NCBI GenBank assembly: GCA_964590435.1
Contig: CAZPWT010000008.1
Location: 62,001 to 126,000, forward strand
DNA from: WSZJ01 sp964590435
Lineage (GTDB): Bacteria > Planctomycetota > MHYJ01 > WSZJ01
DNA length: 64,000 nucleotides
Reading direction: 5' to 3'
The translations under genes were made by a program, and so were the position numbers. How positions within the stretch are numbered: position 1 is the first letter of the stretch; each line of letters begins with the position of its first letter. Below are positions 56,682 to 64,000 of this stretch, piece after piece. The notes under the pieces were generated by a model that was not told where the DNA came from, ran no database searches, and worked only from the letters and a program-made list of their open reading frames with translations.

Positions 56682-58655
56682 CTACACGCCGGCCGCAAGC
56701 AGCTCGAACACCTGCGCGCCGTGCCGCTTGATCGCCGGGACCAGCCCCTGCTCGCGCATCAGCGACTTCACGATCGGCGTCAGGGCCTCCGCCCGGAATT
56801 TCTTCCCCGTGGACGGCAGCACGATCTCGCCGGTGTTCACATTCACCGACAGCTCCGTGTCGTCGTTGACCGCGGCGTAGAACGCGTCGTCGCTCACGAG
56901 CAGGAACGGAAGCGCCTCGTTGACGAGGTTGCGCTTGTGGATGAAGGCGTAGCTCCGCGCGATGACGAGCTTGATGCCGGCGCCCTGAAGCGCCCAGACG
57001 GCTTGCTCGCGCGAGGAGCCGCTTCCCCATCCCGAGCCGGCCACGACGATGTTCTGCCCTTTGCGGACCCGCTCGGCGAACCCCGGCTTGACGAAGTGGA
57101 AGCACTTCTCGCCCAGGTCCTCGAGCTTCGTCAGGTGGCAGAACTCGCCGGGGATGATGGCGTCGGTGTCGATGTTGTCGCCGAACTTCTGGGCGCGGCC
57201 GCGGACGATCCAGGCCTCGACGACGGCGCTGTCGCCCGAGGCGGCCTGGGCGGGGACGACGTCGAGTTCGGGCTCGGTGGTGACGACGTTGGGGAGCGGG
57301 GCCTTGCGGTCGCGGCCGAGGAGTTTCTCGAAGCGGTCGCGGTCGACGCGGGCGAGGAGGGCGCGCGGATCGGCGACTTTCATGAGGACGGCGGAGGCGG
57401 CGACGGTGGCGCCGGAGGCCAGCCACGCGAGCGAGCCTTCGCCCATGCGGTTCGGGAAGTTGCGGTTCTGCGACGAGAGCCACGTCTCGCCCTTGCCGGC
57501 CTTTTCGCTCGCGATGCCGAGGCACATCGAGCAGCCGGGGACGGAGACGCGGAAGCCGGCCTGCTCGTAGATCTTCCAGAGGCCGGCGGCGGCGAGGTTG
57601 CGCTGGATGGCGAGGTCGCCGGGGACGACGATGCGCTTGTTCGAGGCGACGGGCTTCTGATCCTTGAGCGCCTGCTCCAGGACGAGCGCGGACAGCACGA
57701 GCTCCTCTTCCGTCGTCGTGCACGCGCCGATGAACGCGCCGTCGAGGTGCATCCCCGCGTTCTGCTCCGCCGTGAACACGTTGTCCGGGCTGAACGGCTT
57801 CGCGACCAGCGGCACGATCTTCGACAGGTCGATCGGGTACTTCGCGACGTACGGCGCCCCGGCGTCCGCCCGGAACCACCGCGCGCCGTCCTTGTGCGAC
57901 TTGCGCTTCGAAAGCCACGCCGCCACCTGTCCGTCGGCCTCAAAGATCCCGTTGAGCCCGCCGAACTCGGCGGTCATGTTGGCGATCGTGAAGCGTGCGT
58001 CGGTGGTGAGCTCGCGGACGCCTTCGCCGCGGTACTCGACGGAGCGTTCCATGGCGACGCTGTTGCGGCCGAGGTCGCCGAGCGTCTTGAGGATGACGTC
58101 CTTGCCGCCGATCCCGAACTGCGGTTTGCCGGAATACACGACCTCGATCGCCTCGGGGACCTCGATCCAGCTCGTCCCGAGCACCATCGCGGCCGTGATG
58201 TCCGCGCCTCCGAGGCCGATGGCAAACGCGCCCATCCCGCCGTGCGACGACGTGTGCGAATCCGCGCCCAGCACGATCTCGCCGGGCTGCACCAGCTCGC
58301 GGTAGAACTTCGTGTGCAGGATCGTCTCGTTCGCGTCGTAGAAGTGCGTGATCCCCGCTTCCTTGGCGAAGTCGCGCGACAGCTGCGTCAGCTTCTGGGC
58401 GCGCTTGTCGGACGCCAGCGTGATCGGGTCGACGGTGTGGTCGACGGCGAGGAAGAACCGGTCCTTGTCGTGAACCGGGGGGCGGCCGAGCATTTCGTAG
58501 GTGCGGTCCATCCCGTTCCAGGCGAGTTCGCTGGCGATGGTCCAGTCGACCTTGACCTGGAGGATGTCGCCGGTCTCGACGGTGGGCTTGGTGAGGCCGA
58601 TCGCGTGCGCTGCGAGGATCTTCTGGGTGAGCGTCATGGGTTTGGAACTGTTCAT
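56682..58655 (-). CDS. Fused aconitase-superfamily enzyme (aconitase or 3-isopropylmalate dehydratase type)
   Basis: The 657-aa protein contains both large and small subunit parts in one chain. The N-terminal part has GADSHTSSHGGMGAFAIGLGG and DGAFIGACTTTEEEL, then the PGCSMCLG pair. Three Cys residues are thus available to bind a 4Fe-4S cluster. The C-terminal swivel part carries FGDNIDTDAIIPGEF, then VVAGSGWGSGSSREQAVWAL. This matches single-chain aconitase or homoaconitase/LeuCD types of about 650 aa. Both citrate-cycle and leucine-pathway roles are open. The start at 58655 fits a TATGAT hexamer 14 nt upstream; an ATG at 58667 is also in frame. Confidence 0.85.
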   Translation of the reverse strand: MNSSKPMTLTQKILAAHAIGLTKPTVETGDILQVKVDWTIASELAWNGMDRTYEMLGRPPVHDKDRFFLAVDHTVDPITLASDKRAQKLTQLSRDFAKEAGITHFYDANETILHTKFYRELVQPGEIVLGADSHTSSHGGMGAFAIGLGGADITAAMVLGTSWIEVPEAIEVVYSGKPQFGIGGKDVILKTLGDLGRNSVAMERSVEYRGEGVRELTTDARFTIANMTAEFGGLNGIFEADGQVAAWLSKRKSHKDGARWFRADAGAPYVAKYPIDLSKIVPLVAKPFSPDNVFTAEQNAGMHLDGAFIGACTTTEEELVLSALVLEQALKDQKPVASNKRIVVPGDLAIQRNLAAAGLWKIYEQAGFRVSVPGCSMCLGIASEKAGKGETWLSSQNRNFPNRMGEGSLAWLASGATVAASAVLMKVADPRALLARVDRDRFEKLLGRDRKAPLPNVVTTEPELDVVPAQAASGDSAVVEAWIVRGRAQKFGDNIDTDAIIPGEFCHLTKLEDLGEKCFHFVKPGFAERVRKGQNIVVAGSGWGSGSSREQAVWALQGAGIKLVIARSYAFIHKRNLVNEALPFLLVSDDAFYAAVNDDTELSVNVNTGEIVLPSTGKKFRAEALTPIVKSLMREQGLVPAIKRHGAQVFELLAAGV

Positions 58656-58663
58656 AGGGGCGA

Positions 58664-58669
58664 TCATAG
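58664..58669 (-). promoter_or_regulatory. -10-like TATGAT for the aconitase-type gene
   Basis: On the minus strand TATGAT begins 14 nt before the ATG at 58655, with no SD in the spacer, again of the leaderless type. Confidence 0.4.
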
Positions 58670-58713
58670 AAGGGGTCCGGGGGGATGCGAAGCGATAATC
58701 CCGGGCGAAAAAG

Positions 58714-58750
58714 CCGGCGCCGCCCGGCCGTGGAAGGCGGGCGGCGCCGG
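58714..58750 (-). terminator. Terminator of the large lipoprotein gene
   Basis: CCGGCGCCGCCCG (58714-58726) pairs perfectly with CGGGCGGCGCCGG (58738-58750), and on the minus strand a five-base T run follows. Confidence 0.85.
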
Positions 58751-58761
58751 GGAGAAATCGG

Positions 58762-61431
58762 CTATTCCCTGACCCGGACCTGCAGCCGCGGGTGGCCGTT
58801 GGCCGCGTCGAGCACCTTGACCCAGAACGTCATCGCCCCGTGCAGCGTCTCGCACCCGCAGGTCGGCGCGAAGACGGCCGTGCGAGCGAAGGGCTGCTCG
58901 AGCTCGACGACCGAATCGTCGTCCACGAGGGCGGGGTCGGACACGCCGTCGCTCTCGATCCACCCCGACGCGCCGTCGTCGCGGCGGTCGTCCGTGTATT
59001 CCTGGTAGTAGACGTGCCCCTGCTCCGTGAACCACACGCCCGCCATATCGCCGGCCTTCGCGAATCCGCGGAGTTCCGCGTCGAAGTTCACGTCGGGGTC
59101 GCCGTACGGAAGGCTGATCTCGGCCGGCACGGCGAAAGCCGCGCCGGCGGACGGGGAAAAGCGGTCGCCCATCGCCGTCGAAGCATCGCTGTCGGCGAGA
59201 TAGACGCGGGTCCGCAGCGCGTACCCCTGCCCCGAATTCTCCGACGTGTTGCTCTCGAAGAACATCACGTGCACCCTCGACCAGCCGTGGGGCCGCGCTT
59301 CGCTGTCCTCGCCGCTGGCCGGATCGTACGTGCCGATCTCCTCCCCCGCCGGCGTCCCGACCAGCCGGATGCTCGCCGGAATCACCTGCTTCTCCGCCGT
59401 CGCGCTGTCGATCTCGACCGCCGCGGATCCCGAGCCCGTCACGCGGGCGAACGCCCTGTAGTCCGTCCCCGCCGTCCCGTCGATGTCCTTCCGGTATGCG
59501 CAGAGCGCTTCCCCGCCCTCCCCCGCGTCCGTCGCCGCAAACCTCTTCCCTTCACCCGGCTGCTCGAACCCGGACATCGCCATCTCGCCGTCCTCGAACG
59601 TCTCGAGCGTGGTCACGACGACCGTGGGGCTCACCGGTGAACCGAAATCAGCCGTGAGCCGCGCGTGGCGGACGACGTCGCCCGTCCCGTCGCTGTGCTC
59701 GAAGAAGAGGTTCATGACATCGGGGTCGGACTGGGCCCCGCACACGTAGTCGAGCCCCGCCTGGAACATGATCCAGCTCACGTCGAACCCGTCGATGTCC
59801 GTCGACAGCGTGGTCGTCAGGGAGAACCGGCTGCTCACCGCGGGAATCGTCGCCGGGATGGACCCGTCCGGCTCCAGCCGCGTCGTCGCGAACTGCGCCG
59901 CTCGCAGGGCGAGGTCGTCGGAAGCGCCGGCCGAATCGTCCTCGGCCCAGACGACCCAGATGTAATCGCCGTTCCGGCTCAGGCGCGTGTCCACGAGGCT
60001 GGGGAGCACCGTGTCGAATGCAAACGGATCCTCCGGGTCGATGATGCACGACCCCGTCGGCGCGCCTGTCTGCAGGTCGACCCCCGTTGCGAAGAGCGAC
60101 CCGTCCGAGACGCCGCTCCCGAAATCCGTCACGGCGTCGGCATCCGCAAGAAGGATCGTGTGGAAGACGATGATCTGGGCGAGGCCTTCGTCGTCGCCGT
60201 AGATCTCGTGCTGGAACGAGCCGATGAACTCGTCGTTGCACTCCCACGCGTCGGTGGAGTCCGGCGTGTTCGCGAGCGAGCTCGCCCCCGACATCGCCCC
60301 GGTCGCGAGGTCGAACCGGACCACCTGGATCGTGATGTCGTCGCCGTCGTCCACCATCGGGTTGCCGTACGACACCATCGGGCCCGACAGGCTGAGCGGC
60401 GGGTCGTTGATCATGATCACCTCCGCGCCGACCTCGTTGTCGGAAGCCACCCGGAAGAACAAGGTGTTGTTGTAGACGCGGAAGCCGGGGCTCACGAGCG
60501 TCTCTTCGCTGTCCAGCCCCGAGTCGGACGCGCCAAACCCGAGGACCGGGACGCGGGCCTCGGCGCCGGGGGCGAGCGGCAGCTCCGGATCGCCGTTCTG
60601 GCCGAAGTCGAACGCCACGGCGCGCAGGGAAATGTCCTCCGTCCCCGGCGTGAGGGAGTCGTTGTTCTCCTCCTGCGCCCAGACCAGGCTGAGCCCGGTC
60701 GTGCTGTCGCCGTACAGGTAGTTGAACTGCCCCAGCGTGGCCGCCGCTTCCCCGCACAGCCCGTCGCTGACGAGTCCGACGCCGTAGACGCCCTCGGAGT
60801 CCTCGTCCTCGGTGCTGATGCGGTCGGCGAGCAACTGGAAGCCGTGGTTCAGGGCGGGGATGTCGCGCTCGCTCGCGTTGAAGTACGTCGTATAGATGCC
60901 GGTGTTCACGCCGTCCGCCGTGCCGGCCCCGTCCTGGTCCGCGTCGCGGCCGATCCACGCGATGATCGCGTCGCCGTCCCGCTCCCGCGCGTCGGGGTCC
61001 GCATGGTCCGCGGTGTTCAGGAACGCCACGACCGCGTCCATCCCGAACTTGAACTCCACCGGCGTCCCGTCCGCCGCCGCCAGCGACACCGGCGGCGTCC
61101 ACGTCTCGCCGTCATAGTGCGTCGCGTAGAGGTGCGGCGGATCGCCCGGCACCGTCGGGTCGGTGAAGAAGAGCAGGATGGCCGTCCCGCGGCTCCCGTT
61201 AAAGAAGCACCCCAGCTGCGAGTAGTCCTCCGCCGCCGGGCTCATCGCCCTTCCGTCGTCCGCAATGTTCCCGTCCTGCACGGGAGCGCCCGGGAAATCG
61301 TCCGTGGTGAAAATGTCGTCGTCGCGGTTCGCGGTCGCGTGATGCGACCGGCGGCGGCACCCCGCAAACACCACCGCGAGGACCACCAGCGCTGCCCAGC
61401 AACACACCGTCCGTCGTGTGGCGGATGACAT
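58762..61431 (-). CDS. Large lipoprotein of unknown function
   Basis: The 889-aa protein has a lipoprotein signal with lipobox VFAGC (Cys about 25). The rest is Asp-, Gly- and Ser-rich with many short strands, such as YGDSTTGLSLVWAQEE and IITFDFG-type words. It looks like an exported beta-rich surface protein. It has no recognisable catalytic site. GGAGAAG lies just before the ATG. A low positive charge and frequent DxD/DDxD patterns suggest calcium binding, which is inference only. Confidence 0.65.
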   Translation of the reverse strand: MSSATRRTVCCWAALVVLAVVFAGCRRRSHHATANRDDDIFTTDDFPGAPVQDGNIADDGRAMSPAAEDYSQLGCFFNGSRGTAILLFFTDPTVPGDPPHLYATHYDGETWTPPVSLAAADGTPVEFKFGMDAVVAFLNTADHADPDARERDGDAIIAWIGRDADQDGAGTADGVNTGIYTTYFNASERDIPALNHGFQLLADRISTEDEDSEGVYGVGLVSDGLCGEAAATLGQFNYLYGDSTTGLSLVWAQEENNDSLTPGTEDISLRAVAFDFGQNGDPELPLAPGAEARVPVLGFGASDSGLDSEETLVSPGFRVYNNTLFFRVASDNEVGAEVIMINDPPLSLSGPMVSYGNPMVDDGDDITIQVVRFDLATGAMSGASSLANTPDSTDAWECNDEFIGSFQHEIYGDDEGLAQIIVFHTILLADADAVTDFGSGVSDGSLFATGVDLQTGAPTGSCIIDPEDPFAFDTVLPSLVDTRLSRNGDYIWVVWAEDDSAGASDDLALRAAQFATTRLEPDGSIPATIPAVSSRFSLTTTLSTDIDGFDVSWIMFQAGLDYVCGAQSDPDVMNLFFEHSDGTGDVVRHARLTADFGSPVSPTVVVTTLETFEDGEMAMSGFEQPGEGKRFAATDAGEGGEALCAYRKDIDGTAGTDYRAFARVTGSGSAAVEIDSATAEKQVIPASIRLVGTPAGEEIGTYDPASGEDSEARPHGWSRVHVMFFESNTSENSGQGYALRTRVYLADSDASTAMGDRFSPSAGAAFAVPAEISLPYGDPDVNFDAELRGFAKAGDMAGVWFTEQGHVYYQEYTDDRRDDGASGWIESDGVSDPALVDDDSVVELEQPFARTAVFAPTCGCETLHGAMTFWVKVLDAANGHPRLQVRVRE

Positions 61432-61701
61432 TCGCTTCTCCCGAAAACGTGGCGCGTTTCCCTGGCGATGGAAGGCGGCCCGCGGCCGCCGACGCCTTTC
61501 CCCCCTGTATCCATTCCGGCGGGCGGCGTTTTGAGAAACCGGGCCCCGGTCGCCACCAGGGCCCGGCCGGGAGAAGCGGGAAGGGCCGACCTCGCGGGGA
61601 GGACAGACCGCTTCCCGGCATCACGTAACCGGCCCGCCGGGATCTGTCTTCCGTCGCGGAGGCTTGTGGCCGCACCCGGCGCTGCGTAGGCTCCCGGCCC
61701 C

Positions 61702-63684
61702 ATGAGCCCTCCGGAAAGCGCCACCGAGTCCCCGATCTCCGCCTCCGGCGTCTTCCGCCAGGGGGGATTGCTCGCGCAGGCGTTCCCCGGCCACGAGTGG
61801 CGCCCGCAGCAGCTCGAGATGGCGGAGGCCGTCGAGCGCGCCCTCGCGGCGGGGACGCACCTGATCTCGGAAGCGGGGACCGGCGTCGGCAAGAGCTTCG
61901 CCTACCTCGTCCCGGCGATTCTCCATGCGCTCCGGAAAGAGCAGCCTGTCATCGTCGCCACGAACACGATCGTGCTGCAGGAGCAGCTCACCGGGAAAGA
62001 CATCCCGGCGCTCCAAAAGATCCTGCCCCTGAAATTCACGGCGGCGCTGGCGAAAGGACGCGGGCAATACGTCTGCGGCCCGCGGCTGCGGCTGGCGGTG
62101 GAGTCGCCGGAGCTGGCGTTCGAGGACGACCCGGGCCCGGTGACGGCGCAGATCGCGGCGTGGGCCCGCGAGGGAAGCGTCTGCGACCGGACGTCGGCGC
62201 CCTTCCCGATCCCGGAGGACGTCTGGGCCAAGGTCTGCTGCGACGACTCGTGCACGCCGGCGTCTCGCAAGGAGCGGCCGTGCCACTACCACCTCGCGCG
62301 GCAGAAGCTCCGCGCGGTGCAGATCGTCGTCGCCAACCACGCGCTGCTCGCCATCGACCTGAAGGTCCGCGCCGGCGGCGGCAAGCTCCTTCCCGACGCG
62401 TCCGCGGTGGTGGTCGACGAAGCGCACGCGTTCGAGAAAGTGGCGCTCGACCAGATGGGGCTCGAGTTCCGGCGCCGGCCGGGAGCGCGGCTGCTCGCCG
62501 AGATCCTGAGCGACCGCCGGCAGACCGGGATCCTCCACAAGTTCCCCGACGCCCGGCTCGCTTCGAGGCTCGTGGGCGAGGTCCGGGAGCTGGAAGCCGC
62601 GTTCTTCCGCGAGCTGGACCGCTGGGCCGCCGCGAACGGCCGCCGCAACGAATCGGGGGATCCCCTCGAGGCCGTGCTGCGCGTGAGGGAGCCCGGCGGG
62701 TGGACCGACGCCGCCGCGCAGCCGCTCGAGAACCTCGGGCAGGAGCTGCGGGAGCTGATCCCCGAGGCGAAGTTCGCGGAGATCGCGGAGGAACTCACGC
62801 GGCTGTCGAAGCGTTGCGACCAGCGCGCCGAGGAGCTGCGCGGGCTGATGGAGCCCGCGAGCGAAACCGTGACGTGGGTCGAGCGCGCCGGCCGCGGCGG
62901 CTGGGAGCTGAGGCGCGTCCCCGTCGAGGCGGGACCGACGCTGGAGAAGACCCTGTTCGCCGCCGACCGCCCCGCGATCCTCACGAGTGCCACGCTGAGC
63001 ACCGGCCACGGCGACTTCACCGGAATCCGCGCGCGGCTCGGCGCGAAGGAAACCGAGTGCGTCTCCGTCGGCAGCCCCTTCGATTTCGAGAAACAGGCCA
63101 CCCTCATCGTCGCCCGCGCCATGCCCTCCCCGCTCCAGGCCGCCGCGTGGACCGAGGCCCTTCCCGGAAAAATCCTGAAGTACCTCCGCCGCTCGGACGG
63201 CCGGGCGCTCGTGCTGTTCACGAGCTTCGTGACGATGCGCCGGGTGCACGAGCGCGTGGCGGCGGAGTGGGACCGGCCGATCCTCGTGCAGGGCGCCGGG
63301 GTGCCGCGCGACCGGATGATCGCGGAGATGAAGGCCGCGCCCGGCACGGTCGTCTTCGGCGTCGAGTCGTTCTGGCACGGCGTGGACGTCCCCGGCGAGG
63401 CGCTTGAGAACGTCATCGTCACCAAGCTGCCCTTCGCGAGCCCGGGCGAGCCGCTGAACGAGGCCCGCCACGAGCTCATCCGCTCCCGCGGCGGAAACCC
63501 GTTCAAGGAGCTCGACCTCCCCGCCGCCGTCCTCATGTTCCGCCAGGGTTTCGGCCGCCTCATCCGCACCCGCACCGACCGCGGCATCGTCGTCGTCCTC
63601 GACTCCCGCATCGCGACAAAGAGCTACGGGAAGCGCTTCCTCGAGGCCCTCCCCCCGTGCCGGGTGGAATGGGACGACGATTAA
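61702..63684 (+). CDS. DinG/XPD-family ATP-dependent DNA helicase
   Basis: The 660-aa protein has a Walker A EAGTGVGKS (57-65), an FeS-type Cys set (YVCGPRL, CCDDSC, PCHYH), a DEAH box at 239-242 and C-terminal helicase motifs (FTSFVTMR, FWHGVDVPGE, QGFGRLIRT). It is a DinG-like 5'-3' helicase that resolves R-loops or damaged forks. A TAGGCT sequence begins 15 nt before the ATG. It is followed on the same strand by the start of a LeuB-type gene, 60 nt away. Confidence 0.92.
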   Translation: MSPPESATESPISASGVFRQGGLLAQAFPGHEWRPQQLEMAEAVERALAAGTHLISEAGTGVGKSFAYLVPAILHALRKEQPVIVATNTIVLQEQLTGKDIPALQKILPLKFTAALAKGRGQYVCGPRLRLAVESPELAFEDDPGPVTAQIAAWAREGSVCDRTSAPFPIPEDVWAKVCCDDSCTPASRKERPCHYHLARQKLRAVQIVVANHALLAIDLKVRAGGGKLLPDASAVVVDEAHAFEKVALDQMGLEFRRRPGARLLAEILSDRRQTGILHKFPDARLASRLVGEVRELEAAFFRELDRWAAANGRRNESGDPLEAVLRVREPGGWTDAAAQPLENLGQELRELIPEAKFAEIAEELTRLSKRCDQRAEELRGLMEPASETVTWVERAGRGGWELRRVPVEAGPTLEKTLFAADRPAILTSATLSTGHGDFTGIRARLGAKETECVSVGSPFDFEKQATLIVARAMPSPLQAAAWTEALPGKILKYLRRSDGRALVLFTSFVTMRRVHERVAAEWDRPILVQGAGVPRDRMIAEMKAAPGTVVFGVESFWHGVDVPGEALENVIVTKLPFASPGEPLNEARHELIRSRGGNPFKELDLPAAVLMFRQGFGRLIRTRTDRGIVVVLDSRIATKSYGKRFLEALPPCRVEWDDD

Positions 63685-63716
63685 CCCCATTCCCTTTTCA
63701 AAGCACCGTCCGGGAC

Positions 63717-63722
63717 TACAAT
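63717..63722 (+). promoter_or_regulatory. TACAAT hexamer upstream of the LeuB-type gene
   Basis: TACAAT lies 31 nt before the ATG at 63748, and AGAGGAGA precedes the start, so this mRNA has a short leader with an SD. Confidence 0.45.
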
Positions 63723-63747
63723 CGCCACCCCACGAGAGGAGACCCCC

Positions 63748-64000
63748 ATGGCGATCAAGATCGGCGTGCTCGGCGGCGACGGGATCGGACCGGAAGTCTG
63801 CCGCGAAGGCCTGAAAGTCCTCGACACCGTCTGCGAACTCCGCGGCTTCGACGTGGAGCGCATCGAATGGCCGTACGGCGCCGACTACTGCATGGAGACC
63901 GGCGGCCCCGGCAAGGGGACGGTCCTCCCGGACTCGATCTGGAGCGAGATCAAGGAACTCGACGCCATCTTCCTCGGCGCGATCGGCGACCCGCGCTTCG
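63748..64000 (+). CDS. 3-isopropylmalate/isocitrate-type dehydrogenase (3' end outside window)
   Basis: The first 84 residues are visible. KIGVLGGDGIGPEVCREGLKVL is the NAD-binding start of the beta-decarboxylating dehydrogenase family, followed by FDVERIEWPYGADYCMETG and LPDSIWSEIKELDAIFLGAIGDPRF. The YGADYCMETG segment fits LeuB better than Icd. It could act with the fused dehydratase 5 kb upstream in leucine synthesis, although the two are on opposite strands. An SD (GAGAGGAG) and a TACAAT upstream support the ATG. Confidence 0.88.
   Translation, partial: MAIKIGVLGGDGIGPEVCREGLKVLDTVCELRGFDVERIEWPYGADYCMETGGPGKGTVLPDSIWSEIKELDAIFLGAIGDPRF

Noticed and set aside
1..64000. tRNA, rRNA, riboswitch and insertion-sequence features
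   Set aside because: I looked for T-loop motifs, conserved rRNA words, long leader structures and transposase-like proteins and saw none. A dedicated covariance-model search would be needed to exclude small RNAs.

Overview
The window is a high-GC chromosomal segment from a Gram-negative bacterium. It encodes an outer-membrane porin, several lipoproteins with clear lipoboxes, a lipid-A-type acyltransferase and many secreted proteins with Sec signal peptides. The mix includes giant secreted TPR/DUF3857/transglutaminase proteins, PQQ-type propellers, a PDZ plus prenyltransferase-like repeat protein, a fused aconitase-superfamily enzyme and many secreted proteins of unknown function. That mix fits the Planctomycetota or a related deep lineage better than the Proteobacteria, but no rRNA or other taxonomic marker lies here, so this is inference. 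I found no tRNA, rRNA, CRISPR array, insertion sequence or phage gene.

Layout. 0-4.3 kb: 3' part of a phosphate-selective-type porin, an unknown protein, a SAM methyltransferase, an orphan NtrC-class sigma-54 regulator and a small secreted protein. 4.3-9.2 kb (minus): SIMPL-domain protein, TPR/PQQ propeller protein, CutA and a coiled-coil protein. 9.4-13 kb: two tandem isoaspartyl-peptidase/asparaginase paralogues, then a minus-strand UPF0175/PIN toxin-antitoxin pair and a double-CxxC protein. 13-21 kb (minus): two tandem DUF3857 proteins, one with a disrupted transglutaminase centre. 21-24 kb (minus): ACP, dehydratase, rhomboid, acyltransferase. 24-32 kb: unknown secreted proteins including a tandem duplicate pair, MalQ, a VOC protein and YjbQ. 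32-37 kb: trypsin-like protease fused to a propeller-like region, coupled to a second propeller-like protein. 37-41 kb: a PIN protein with a small basic partner, a heparinase II/III-like enzyme, a DUF433 protein and a TPR protein. 42-48.6 kb: PDZ/prenyltransferase-like protein, two esterases and a GH20-like barrel protein. 48.6-52 kb: a partially duplicated ferritin locus with an intervening lipoprotein gene, a GNAT-ferritin continuous frame and a membrane protein. 52.5-64 kb: MutS, a DUF2950-like protein, a fused aconitase/isopropylmalate-dehydratase-type enzyme, a large lipoprotein, a DinG-type helicase and the start of a LeuB-type dehydrogenase.

Two genome-scale habits stand out. First, adjacent genes often overlap as ATGA or GTGA, and one class of genes has a -10-like hexamer starting only 12-15 nt before the start codon, which predicts leaderless mRNAs. 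Second, several intergenic gaps hold short arrays of degenerate 7-bp repeats, mostly starting at or within about 20 nt of a stop codon. The heptamer differs between loci and can be arranged as an inverted pair around a terminator. Two homologous ferritin 3' regions share their coding end and terminator but carry different heptamers. This array family is the best candidate here for an undescribed element.
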